From: Enterococcaceae bacterium OF42-14pH9A
GTDB taxonomy: Bacteria; Bacillota; Bacilli; Lactobacillales; Enterococcaceae
Length of the DNA stretch: 64,000 nucleotides
Reading direction: 5' to 3'
Assembly: GCA_027692465.1 (NCBI GenBank)
Contig: JAQEYU010000001.1
Span: 1,435,338-1,499,337 of the forward strand
Both the position numbers and the translations under genes were made by a program. Shown piece after piece: positions 55,261 to 64,000 of the stretch (the first letter of the stretch is position 1; every line of letters begins with the position of its first letter). The notes below the pieces were generated by a model. The model was given only the letters and a program-made list of their open reading frames with translations. It was not told where the DNA came from and searched no databases.

Positions 55261-56194
55261 TACTGAGTGCTTCGACGCGGACGGTTTTACCGTACCAACG
55301 GGCTTTGTATTTCAACTTTTGCAGAAACTTCTGCCAGTCGGACCAGTTGAAAGCGTCCGCACTACCCTTTGACTCAAAGGTGATGGTGATCTCATCAAAG
55401 TCCTTCACCAATGTCAGAGAAAGCTCGTCCATGTAGGCTTTTTGACGGGCCCGTTTGTGGCGGTAGAGGTCCATGACCCGGTTTTTTTGCTTCTGGTAAT
55501 TCTTGGCTTCCTTTAGTTTCACCAGACGACGGCGGGCACTGATTGCCCGAATTTCAAGACGTCGTTCTTCTTTTACCAGTTTTTCCGCCAGCTCTTTTTG
55601 ACAAAATCCCAAGCCCGTGACAGCCGTGTCTGCTGTCAGCAGGTGCTGCGGGCAAAAACGAATCGTGACTTTCCGACTGGTCTTCGGTAAATGATTCACC
55701 TGTTCTTCACAAAGCAGTGAAACGTAAAATTCTTCCAGATTTTTTGCGGAAACTGTTGCAGATTTGATTTCGCCCTTGATTTCCCGATGCAAGAGCAGCG
55801 GAATCAGTGTTTTGACCTTGGGCAACTTCAAGTGTCCTGCTTCGATGCGGATCGTCCCTTGTTGATTGTTTGTGGTATAAGACTGCCACATTGCTTTTTT
55901 GGTTTTCAATTTGGGATGACTGCAGCGACCGGCATAGTAGTTGCGAAAGGCCCGATCCAGATTCCGTTGGGCGTTGGCCAAAGCCAGGCTGTCGGTTTTT
56001 TTCAAGAAAAGCTGTTGCCGTTTCAGTTTGGCAGGTGTCAGAGGTTCACCGGGGTCTTCCCGGAGATTACGGTGCTCCCGATCCTTCAAGAGGGCATTAT
56101 ATGTGAAACGCACGCAGCCGAAAGTTTCGATAAAAAACTGCCGCTGTTCGCTGGTGGGGTAGATTCGAAATTTGTAAGCTTTTAAGACGTTCAC
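55250..56194 (-). CDS. TnpB-like protein, truncated and RuvC-defective (TldR candidate)
   Basis: 314 aa from a GTG at 56194 (GGGAG eight bases upstream). The N-terminal half is clean TnpB: LKAYKFRIYPTSEQRQFFIETFGCVRFTYNALL, then a helical region and beta barrel. Where active TnpB has RuvC-I (GIDLGL-type, catalytic Asp), residues 176-188 read VTIRFCPQHLLTA with no Asp. RuvC-II is ITITFES (Glu274, followed by Ser instead of Asp). The protein stops at WYGKTVRVEALSKNA, just before where the zinc ribbon (CxxC) and RuvC-III Asp should be. So it cannot be a normal nuclease. No frameshift is evident. There is no tnpA nearby. It fits a nuclease-dead RNA-guided repressor; a decaying transposon gene is the alternative. 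Confidence 0.75.
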   Translation of the reverse strand: MNVLKAYKFRIYPTSEQRQFFIETFGCVRFTYNALLKDREHRNLREDPGEPLTPAKLKRQQLFLKKTDSLALANAQRNLDRAFRNYYAGRCSHPKLKTKKAMWQSYTTNNQQGTIRIEAGHLKLPKVKTLIPLLLHREIKGEIKSATVSAKNLEEFYVSLLCEEQVNHLPKTSRKVTIRFCPQHLLTADTAVTGLGFCQKELAEKLVKEERRLEIRAISARRRLVKLKEAKNYQKQKNRVMDLYRHKRARQKAYMDELSLTLVKDFDEITITFESKGSADAFNWSDWQKFLQKLKYKARWYGKTVRVEALSKNA

Positions 56195-56270
56195 CTGCTT
56201 CACTCCCTTGTTGAATGATGGTAAGACCGCATCTGCGATCGAATAAAAAATTATCCGGTGAATTTTCTGA

Positions 56271-56298
56271 ATATTAAATACTTTCAGAGTTGTATCAA
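56271..56298 (-). promoter_or_regulatory. Possible promoter of the TnpB-like gene
   Basis: On the minus strand TTGATA (56298-56293), 16-base spacer, TAATAT (56276-56271), about 80 bases before the GTG start. The surrounding 56195-56513 is AT-rich and holds nothing else recognisable. Confidence 0.45.
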
Positions 56299-56513
56299 AT
56301 ATTAATGAATGTTTATGAAAAAAGCAAGCGATTTTCGTATATTCTTGATAAAAAAACACTTGTGAAGAGGGCGGATTTTTCGCTTGAGGGGAGAAAATAA
56401 CGGGGAATACCGACTTTGGCGGGCCAATAAAAATATTCAATTTTAAATAAATAATCTGTTGTTTTTTGATTTTTTCTTATGGTCAGAAGTGAACCAATTA
56501 ATGACAAGGCTTC

Positions 56514-56561
56514 CAAAAAAGAAGAAAGAACCGGCCTCTTGAGAGAATCCAAGAGACCGGT
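56514..56561 (-). terminator. Probable terminator of the acetyltransferase gene
   Basis: ACCGGCCTCTTG pairs with CAAGAGACCGGT, 8-base loop. On the minus strand a T-rich tail (TTCTTTCTTCTTTTTT) follows. Confidence 0.65.
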
Positions 56562-56583
56562 CCAATATTTGTCAGCTGATTGG

Positions 56584-56738
56584 GAGGTCCGAAAACGGCA
56601 AGGCAGATTTTTGGGCCTTTTTCATTGTGATCTGTATCCGTAAAGTGCAGTTACTGCCCACATAAGCGGGCAGTTGATCTTTGCTCCAAGGAAACGGACA
56701 GCGGAAATCTAAATTTGCCGGGGGTTTCAGAGGCACTC
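56584..56738 (-). repeat. Palindromic intergenic repeat, copy E
   Basis: A more diverged member, inverted like copy B: starts GGTCCGAAAACGGC and ends GGGGGTTTCAGAGGCACTCT. It keeps TTTTGGGCCTTTTTCA, TTTGCTCCAAGGA and a central perfect hairpin CTGCCC/GGGCAG (56654-56673). It abuts the stop codon of the acetyltransferase gene. Confidence 0.65.
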
Positions 56739-56741
56739 TGG

Positions 56742-57305
56742 TTAAAGCTGTTTTTTATTCAAATCACGGGGTGGAACAGCAATCCGCTTGGCCATCAGAA
56801 TATCGGGTTTGTTCCAACCGTTGGCATCGGGGATCACGCCGACGATTTTGTATCCTTGTTTTTCGTAAAATTCATAAGGATGGCGGTCAAGGTTTTCGAT
56901 TTCCCGGATAGCTGTTAAAGGATCTGCAAACAGGTCCAAGCGACTGAGGCTGGTCTGGGATTTCTCATCATCCGTCCCAAGGTAGACGGTAATGCCGCCG
57001 CGATTTTCGATCTCATCTTCAATAAAAGTCATCAGGCGGGCGCCGATTCGCTGTGTGCGATGGCTGTCCCGGACTACCAGTGGATGGATCTCCCAGCCGG
57101 TATCACCATATTGGGGAATCGCCCCTACAAAGCCCACCAGTTCATCATTGTCGATAGCAGCGATCGCCAAGCGGTCCGGAGCCATCAGCTGGTCGACTTC
57201 GGCAGTTGCGCTGTCAGCGTAGGCTTGGGGCCACGTGAGCACCAGCATATCGGCCAACTGTACCTTCAATGAAGGATCTTCCCGATCAAATTCCGTTACG
57301 ATCAT
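56742..57305 (-). CDS. Aminoglycoside 6'-N-acetyltransferase, AAC(6')-Ii-like (GNAT)
   Basis: 187 aa GNAT enzyme. It follows the chromosomal AAC(6')-Ii of Enterococcus faecium over nearly its whole length as I recall it: ELVGFVGAIPQYGDTGWEIHPLVV, RIGARLMTFIEDEIENRGGITVYLGTDD, HPYEFYEKQGYKIVGVIPDANGWNKPDI. Such enzymes acetylate the 6'-amino group of tobramycin, kanamycin and related drugs using acetyl-CoA, giving intrinsic low-level resistance. ATG 57305 follows AGGTGATGAA; the longer frame upstream looks non-coding. Single gene on the minus strand. Not associated with any mobile element here except the nearby repeat. Confidence 0.85.
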   Translation of the reverse strand: MIVTEFDREDPSLKVQLADMLVLTWPQAYADSATAEVDQLMAPDRLAIAAIDNDELVGFVGAIPQYGDTGWEIHPLVVRDSHRTQRIGARLMTFIEDEIENRGGITVYLGTDDEKSQTSLSRLDLFADPLTAIREIENLDRHPYEFYEKQGYKIVGVIPDANGWNKPDILMAKRIAVPPRDLNKKQL

Positions 57306-57398
57306 TTCATCACCTGCTTTTTCATTTAGTGCTATTTTACCAGTCTTACCAAAAAGCCGGTAGCGTTTCGCTTTTACAGTGCCCATGAATCGTTTTTG

Positions 57399-57436
57399 AA
57401 AAAAAGAACACATGCCGATAATAACGACACGTGTTC
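57399..57436 (-). terminator. Terminator of the Nudix regulator gene
   Basis: On the minus strand GAACACGTG pairs with CATGTGTTC and T7 follows. Confidence 0.78.
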
Positions 57437-57451
57437 CTCGATAGATTCAGT

Positions 57452-58282
57452 TTATCTGCGACCAGTCAGAACTTCTTCTTTCAGACGGTAGATCTTTGAA
57501 GGGCGGCCAATCCCCAGCGGCCGTTCGCCGATTTCATCGAAATATTGCAGCATGGCTTTTTTGTAGTTGGAATGATCGATTGAGCGAAAGTCCACGCCCC
57601 AGAATTTGGCAAAGACTTTGCGGGCCTCGGTGATGGTGAAGGTATCCCCTAATACCTGCAATACCAGCGGCTCGTGCTCCATTTTATTGGCGACCCGCTT
57701 GAAGGCTTTCAAAATGATCTGGCTGTGGTCAAAGGCCAGCGTGTCGTGTCCAGTGGAAACGCCGGTGTTCAGATCTAGGATGATCTCGACGCCGCCGGAA
57801 CTCAAACACAGCTGATTGGCACGGCGCTCCATATTGAACCAGCGGACTTCGTTGGCATCGTCGCCGGCGATCAGCGGTTCTTCACCAATAAAGGCCAGGT
57901 AGCTGACAGTCACGACCCAGCCGCGGGGATCCCGATCGGGCGTACTGAAAGTATGCAGCTGCTCGATATTGTGTTGGCTGATGGTCACGCCGGTTTCTTC
58001 TTTAGTCTCCCGAATCACACTGTCGTCTGTCGATTCACCCTGTTCTACAAAGCCCCCCGGCAATGCCCAGGAGTTCCGGTAAGGATGGCTTTTGCGGCGG
58101 ATCAGCAGGGTTTTCAGCTGGTCTTCTTCTTTGTTGTAACACATGAGGACCATATCTACGGTCAAAGAAGGCTTGATGTATTCCGGGTGATCCTGTCGGT
58201 GATACCAATCCAAAAATTCCGCTTCAGTGGCGGCTTGTTCATAATATTGCTTTTCGGCTGCTTTATCGGTAAATTCTTTCAT
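57452..58282 (-). CDS. NrtR-like Nudix-domain protein with C-terminal winged helix
   Basis: 276 aa. Residues about 40-170 form a Nudix domain whose box is intact (GGFVEQGESTDDSVIRETKEETGV). The C-terminal 100 residues are a winged-helix (LGDTFTITEARKVFAKFWG, HSNYKKAMLQYFDEIGERPLGIGRPSKIYRL). This fusion is typical of NrtR, which represses NAD metabolism genes and is released by ADP-ribose. The N-terminal 40 residues are an extra helical segment. ATG 58282 follows GGGGG. No NAD gene lies in the window, so its target is elsewhere. A catalytic ADP-ribose pyrophosphatase is the alternative. Confidence 0.85.
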   Translation of the reverse strand: MKEFTDKAAEKQYYEQAATEAEFLDWYHRQDHPEYIKPSLTVDMVLMCYNKEEDQLKTLLIRRKSHPYRNSWALPGGFVEQGESTDDSVIRETKEETGVTISQHNIEQLHTFSTPDRDPRGWVVTVSYLAFIGEEPLIAGDDANEVRWFNMERRANQLCLSSGGVEIILDLNTGVSTGHDTLAFDHSQIILKAFKRVANKMEHEPLVLQVLGDTFTITEARKVFAKFWGVDFRSIDHSNYKKAMLQYFDEIGERPLGIGRPSKIYRLKEEVLTGRR

Positions 58283-58416
58283 GAGAGACCCCCACATTTC
58301 TCAGATAACAAATGATGTACGGCAGGCAGACTGAGCCGCTGCAGCGGGTTTTCGGGTTTGCCTGCATTTCCCGTCTATTGTATCATGTTTTGCAGTACGT
58401 GTTAGGAGAAAATCCG

Positions 58417-58692
58417 TCAACGAAAAATAAACGGAATGATCAAATTGAACAAAAAGAGGATCAGATAAAACGGTACGATCTTTTTGGCACGGTCTTTGAC
58501 GGCGAGAAAGCCGCCGAACGCCGTACCTGTCAAAAAGAGCGCCCGGGTCAACTGAACCGCAGTCAAAAAGCCCCGCAGCTGACCATGGGTGTTGAAATAG
58601 GCAGTCAGCGTCGGATAAAAGGTGCAAAAAACCATATGGACAAAGGTCAATACGGTGATGATTGTAATCAAGTAGCGGTGTTTTTTTTCCAT
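58417..58692 (-). CDS. Small membrane protein of unknown function, 91 aa
   Basis: Three hydrophobic segments (about residues 7-25, 45-62 and 72-89) separated by short charged loops (KDRAKKIV). The first residues MEKKHRY give an inside-positive start. There is no strong ribosome site before the ATG (CTCGGCAGCCGCTT), which lowers confidence. A longer minus frame at 58301-58726 in another phase looks non-coding. I do not recognise the family. Confidence 0.5.
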   Translation of the reverse strand: MEKKHRYLITIITVLTFVHMVFCTFYPTLTAYFNTHGQLRGFLTAVQLTRALFLTGTAFGGFLAVKDRAKKIVPFYLILFLFNLIIPFIFR

Positions 58693-58838
58693 AAGCGGCT
58701 GCCGAGGAACGGGCAGCAGTCAGCACTTCCTTTTGTCAGAGAATAGCCGATTTGAAACAGTTTCGGCCTCGAATTTTCATTATAGCATTTAATGCCTGCC
58801 AGGGCGATGCCCAAACGATTCGGCGAACAAAAAAGCAG

Positions 58839-61067
<2,229 letters not shown>

Positions 61068-61082
61068 TCTCTTTCAATCCAG

Positions 61083-61124
61083 AAGCACTTTGTGAACAGT
61101 CCGCTGTTCGCAAAGTGCTTTTTT
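61083..61124 (+). terminator. Terminator of metG
   Basis: AAGCACTTTG pairs with CAAAGTGCTT, with inner GAACAG/CTGTTC, then T run. Confidence 0.88.
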
Positions 61125-61130
61125 ATAAGT

Positions 61131-61327
61131 TCAACTTGGCGAACTCTGCCTTAGTTGAACTGTACCAGCTGACCAAAGGGAGGGTGGTTACCGCCATGTC
61201 TCAACTTGGCGAATTCTGCCTTAGTTGAACTGTACCAGCAGACCAAAGGGAGGGTGGTTACCGCCGCAGCTCAACTTGGCGTTTCCTGCCTAAGTTGAGC
61301 TATACCAGCAGACCGAAAGAAGGGGGA
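61131..61327 (+). repeat. Tandem array of 70 bp units, three copies
   Basis: TCAACTTGGC recurs at 61131, 61201 and 61271, an exact period of 70. The first two units are nearly identical; the third is shortened and diverged. Each has hairpins TCAACT/AGTTGA and GGTGG/CCGCC. The same unit occurs at 38798. It begins seven bases after the metG terminator. The rest of the 438-base gap 61068-61505 holds only terminators. Confidence 0.85.
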
Positions 61328-61421
61328 GCAAATTTTTCAGGTTCTTTGGTAAATGAGCGGTTCCGTAGAATTCTATGCTGCTAGGGGAACAGCGAGAGCT
61401 CGTTTGTTTTGAAGGAAGGCC

Positions 61422-61465
61422 AAAAAAGCTCTGCCGGACCGAACAAACGGTGACAGAGCTTTTTT
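61422..61465. terminator. Terminator of the ABC exporter operon
   Basis: AAAAAAGCTCTG pairs with CAGAGCTTTTTT. Read on the minus strand it ends the two-gene exporter operon; its symmetry allows both directions. Confidence 0.82.
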
Positions 61466-61505
61466 GCTTTGATCAGAGAGATTCCTGTTTTTTAAAAAAG
61501 GATGC

Positions 61506-63254
61506 TTACAGCTGTTCAGCCTGCATCTGGTACATCTGCCGGTAAATGCCCGACTGCTGCAAAAGGGAGCGGTGGTCACCGCGTTCCACGATACGTCCTT
61601 GATCCAACACCAGAATCTGATCAGCTTCTTTGATAGTGGAGAGTCGGTGGGCGATCATAAAGGTGGTACGGCCTTTTTGCAGTACCTGCATTGCTTTTTG
61701 GATGATCGCTTCTGTTTCGGTATCCACGTGACTGGTGGCTTCGTCCAGGATCAGAATTTTAGGATCGAAAACCAGTGCTCGGGCAAAGCTGATCAACTGC
61801 CGCTCACCACTGGAAAATTCGTTGCCTTTTTCCACGACGGGATGGTGGATTCCCTTGGTGTAACGGCCAATCAGATAGTCAGCGCCGACTTTTTCCAGTG
61901 CGTCTGTCACCATTTCGTCGGTGACAGAAGGGTCTCCCATGCTGATATTACTGGCGATCGTACCGGTAAACAGATAAGGATCCTGCAAAACGATGGCCAT
62001 GTGGCGTCTGACGCTGTGACGATTGCAGGCTTCGATCACCTGGTCATCGATGACGATCCGGCCGGATTGGGGATCGTAAAAGCGGAACAGGAGATTCAGA
62101 ATACTGGACTTTCCAGAGCCCGTGTGGCCCACCAAAGCGACTGTCTCACCGGCAGAGGCTGCAAAATCGATTTCGTGAAGAACCGGTGTTTCCGGCAGAT
62201 AACCAAAGGATACCTGTTCGAAGCGGACGGCCCCGGCAGTAATCACCAACTCGTCCCCCGTCTGATTTTCTATCGGCTCATCAGCAAACTGAAAGATTCG
62301 GGTACCGGCTGCCAGCGACTGCTGAATATTGGCGAAAATCTGAATCATGCCGTCAATAGGATCGAAAAGGCGGTTGATATAATCGATGAAGACATACAAA
62401 AGTCCCGCTGAGAGCGCCATCCGTCCATCCAAGAACAAGGAGGAAAGGGTGTAGATGACTGCCAGAATGGTACCGTTACGCAAAACATTGGCGAAGCCCC
62501 AAGCAACAGCAGAGTCCAGGCGCAGGTATTTTTTACCGGCATCATGCCATTTGCCGACGGTTTCCTTGAATTCGGTCAGCAGCTGTTTTTCCCGCTGGAA
62601 AGCTTGGATCACCGGCATTCCCTGGACAAACTCGTTCAGCTGTCCGCTGATCTGGGAGGTATATTCCCGAATATCCAGGTTGTAGCGGGTGGCATACTTG
62701 GTGTAAAATCGCTGCCAAACCAGAAGGATCGGTACCAGCACCAATAACAGCAGTCCCAGCCAATGATTGAGGAGGGTGATGGCAATGAAAACACCGATGA
62801 TGGAGATCAGATTACTGAGCATGTTGCTCAAAACATTGACGTAAAAATTGGAGCGGAGGACTTCGGTATCATTGGTGATACGAGCGACGATTTTCCCGGC
62901 CGGAATGCTGTCAAAATAGGATACCGGTAGTCGGTGCATATGGTCGAACAACTCGTCGCGCATTTGTTTGACGATCATGTTGGCCATTTTTCGCAGACGC
63001 AGGATACTGATGTAACGAAATAAGGAACCAATCAGATTGATCAGCAGATACGCCGACAAAAGCATCAAAAGAAGTTCCATATTCAGCTGACCGCTCTTAA
63101 AGGCCGGCGTCATGACATCATCAATTGAGCGTTTGGCCAAAAGCGGTGAACAAAGTTCCAGTGCGGCGGCTGCAATTAACAGGCCGGTTCCGACGATGAA
63201 GGTTTTTTTATGGTATTTCAGGTAGCTGAAAAGACGCAGAATCGTCTTAAACAT
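61506..63254 (-). CDS. ABC multidrug exporter half-transporter, canonical subunit (BmrD/EfrD-like)
   Basis: 582 aa: six-helix ABC_membrane domain (about 1-310) fused to an ATPase with Walker A GHTGSGKSS, Walker B ILILDEATSHVD and a catalytic Glu. The signature segment is EFSSGERQLIS. ATG 63254 has AAGGAGG eight bases upstream and overlaps the upstream half-transporter by eight bases, so the two are coupled. A canonical half beside a degenerate half is the mark of heterodimeric exporters such as BmrCD, LmrCD or EfrCD that pump out drugs. Substrates are unknown. Confidence 0.9.
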   Translation of the reverse strand: MFKTILRLFSYLKYHKKTFIVGTGLLIAAAALELCSPLLAKRSIDDVMTPAFKSGQLNMELLLMLLSAYLLINLIGSLFRYISILRLRKMANMIVKQMRDELFDHMHRLPVSYFDSIPAGKIVARITNDTEVLRSNFYVNVLSNMLSNLISIIGVFIAITLLNHWLGLLLLVLVPILLVWQRFYTKYATRYNLDIREYTSQISGQLNEFVQGMPVIQAFQREKQLLTEFKETVGKWHDAGKKYLRLDSAVAWGFANVLRNGTILAVIYTLSSLFLDGRMALSAGLLYVFIDYINRLFDPIDGMIQIFANIQQSLAAGTRIFQFADEPIENQTGDELVITAGAVRFEQVSFGYLPETPVLHEIDFAASAGETVALVGHTGSGKSSILNLLFRFYDPQSGRIVIDDQVIEACNRHSVRRHMAIVLQDPYLFTGTIASNISMGDPSVTDEMVTDALEKVGADYLIGRYTKGIHHPVVEKGNEFSSGERQLISFARALVFDPKILILDEATSHVDTETEAIIQKAMQVLQKGRTTFMIAHRLSTIKEADQILVLDQGRIVERGDHRSLLQQSGIYRQMYQMQAEQL

Positions 63255-64000
63255 GGTCGCCACCTCCTTTGATTTGTTGGTGATGATACTGCTCCTGGTA
63301 CCAGCCGGGCTGTGCAATCAGCTCAGCATGCTGTCCTCGTTGACTGATCTGTCCGTCCTCCAAGACAATGATCTTATTGGCTTGGGTGATGGCAGAAAGC
63401 CGGTGGGTGATAATCACCAATGTCGGTGATTTTTCCAGGTTGCGCAGGTTCTCGATGATGGCCTGTTCGGTCTTGGCATCGACGGCGGACAAGGCATCGT
63501 CCAAAAGCAGGAATTCGCTGTTGCGTAAAAAAGCTCTGGCCAGTGACAGGCGCTGCTTCTGACCGCCGGAAAGAGAGACACCTTTTTCTCCTACCATCGT
63601 TTCCAGGCCGTCTTTCATAGCCCGGACTTCAGCGGCAAAGCAGGCCGTTTCAAGTGCCTGCCACAGCTGGTCATCAGTGGCCGCGGCATCGCCGAACAAC
63701 AGGTTTTCCCGAATCGTACGGGAAAACAGGGTGTGCTCCTGCGGGACTTCGGCAAATTTCTGCCGCAGATCAACGGTCCGATAATCTGTCAAAGGACTGT
63801 CGTTGACAAATGGAATCTGGTCGGAATAAGGATAGTGATGGCCAAATTGCCGCAAAAGTGTCGTTTTGCCGCTGCCGGTCTTGCCTACAATCCCGACGAC
63901 ATCGCCTTGTTTGATGGTCAAATCCACTGCCGCAAGAACCGGACGCGAGGTTTCCGGGTAGCGAAAGCTGAAGTGGCGGAAACTGAAATCGGTGACTGGA
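63247..64000 (-). CDS. ABC multidrug exporter half-transporter, degenerate subunit (BmrC/EfrC-like), 5' end outside
   Basis: The C-terminal 250 residues of a half-transporter whose frame stays open to the window edge (FSFRYPETSRPVLAAVDLTI before the GTG at 63927). Walker A is GKTGSGKTT and the signature is VSLSGGQKQRLS. Walker B ends in LLLDDALSAVD, with Asp where active ATPases have Glu. This degenerate site pairs with the canonical one of the downstream gene. A complete protein should have a membrane domain upstream of base 64000. The overlap with the next gene shows they form one complex. Confidence 0.9.
   Translation of the reverse strand, partial: PVTDFSFRHFSFRYPETSRPVLAAVDLTIKQGDVVGIVGKTGSGKTTLLRQFGHHYPYSDQIPFVNDSPLTDYRTVDLRQKFAEVPQEHTLFSRTIRENLLFGDAAATDDQLWQALETACFAAEVRAMKDGLETMVGEKGVSLSGGQKQRLSLARAFLRNSEFLLLDDALSAVDAKTEQAIIENLRNLEKSPTLVIITHRLSAITQANKIIVLEDGQISQRGQHAELIAQPGWYQEQYHHQQIKGGGDHV

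Noticed and set aside
55250..56440. Full-length TnpB starting at the ATG at 56440
   Set aside because: The extra 82 residues are AT-rich and unlike any TnpB N-terminus; the GTG at 56194 has a ribosome site and gives the normal beginning.
58301..58726. 141-residue minus-strand frame next to the 91-residue membrane protein
   Set aside because: It overlaps the better-looking membrane protein in another phase and its sequence is not protein-like (Arg/Ser/Pro-rich start, no hydrophobic core).
61131..61327. CRISPR array
   Set aside because: The 70 bp units are contiguous with no spacers between, and no cas genes are present.

Overview
The window reads as a chromosome segment of a low-GC Gram-positive coccus, most likely an Enterococcus or close relative. 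This rests on the 57.3 kb acetyltransferase, which closely resembles the chromosomal AAC(6')-Ii type of enterococci as I recall it, and on a Kup potassium transporter, lactate oxidase, a DUF3290/DUF421 pair, a DexB/GtfA pair and strong AGGAGG ribosome sites. No rRNA, tRNA, prophage or CRISPR array is visible.

Layout. 1-18.3 kb is an alpha-glucan and sucrose region. It holds a cut-off GH13_20 enzyme, DexB and a second GH13_31 enzyme, then housekeeping genes (lipoprotein, HesB-like protein, CDF exporter, EF-P), then a LacI/MalR-type regulator divergent from malE-malF-malG, two more GH13_31 glucosidases and a GtfA sucrose phosphorylase. The transporter imports maltodextrins and six GH13 enzymes break down different linkages. 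18.9-34.8 kb is clearly AT-richer than its flanks and looks like an acquired catabolic island. It has a GntR/LacI hybrid regulator with an ABC importer and a cytoplasmic GH76 enzyme, then a YesMN-like two-component system divergent from an LplABC-like importer, a YesL protein and a GH78 rhamnosidase.

34.9-48 kb returns to the richer base composition: Kup, a MATE exporter, DUF3290/DUF421, then an IclR regulator with kduI-kduD and kdgA-kdgK (unsaturated uronate to pyruvate and glyceraldehyde-3-phosphate), lactate oxidase and two very small membrane proteins. 48-64 kb holds FtsK, a Bce-type ABC system, RlmN, a lone truncated TnpB-like gene, the acetyltransferase, an NrtR-like Nudix regulator, MetG and a heterodimeric ABC exporter that runs off the end.

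The most notable item is the TnpB-like gene at 55.25-56.19 kb. It has no TnpA, its RuvC-I motif is lost and its C-terminal zinc ribbon and RuvC-III are missing, yet it keeps a well-formed guide-RNA-like scaffold over its 3' end. That is the architecture of a nuclease-dead, RNA-guided repressor (TldR). Two families of structured intergenic repeats also stand out: a roughly 155-165 bp palindromic element with at least five copies, and a 70 bp tandem unit at two loci. An IclR operator (TTTCCAATA-AGAAA) and a 17 bp tandem operator on the malE promoter can be read directly.
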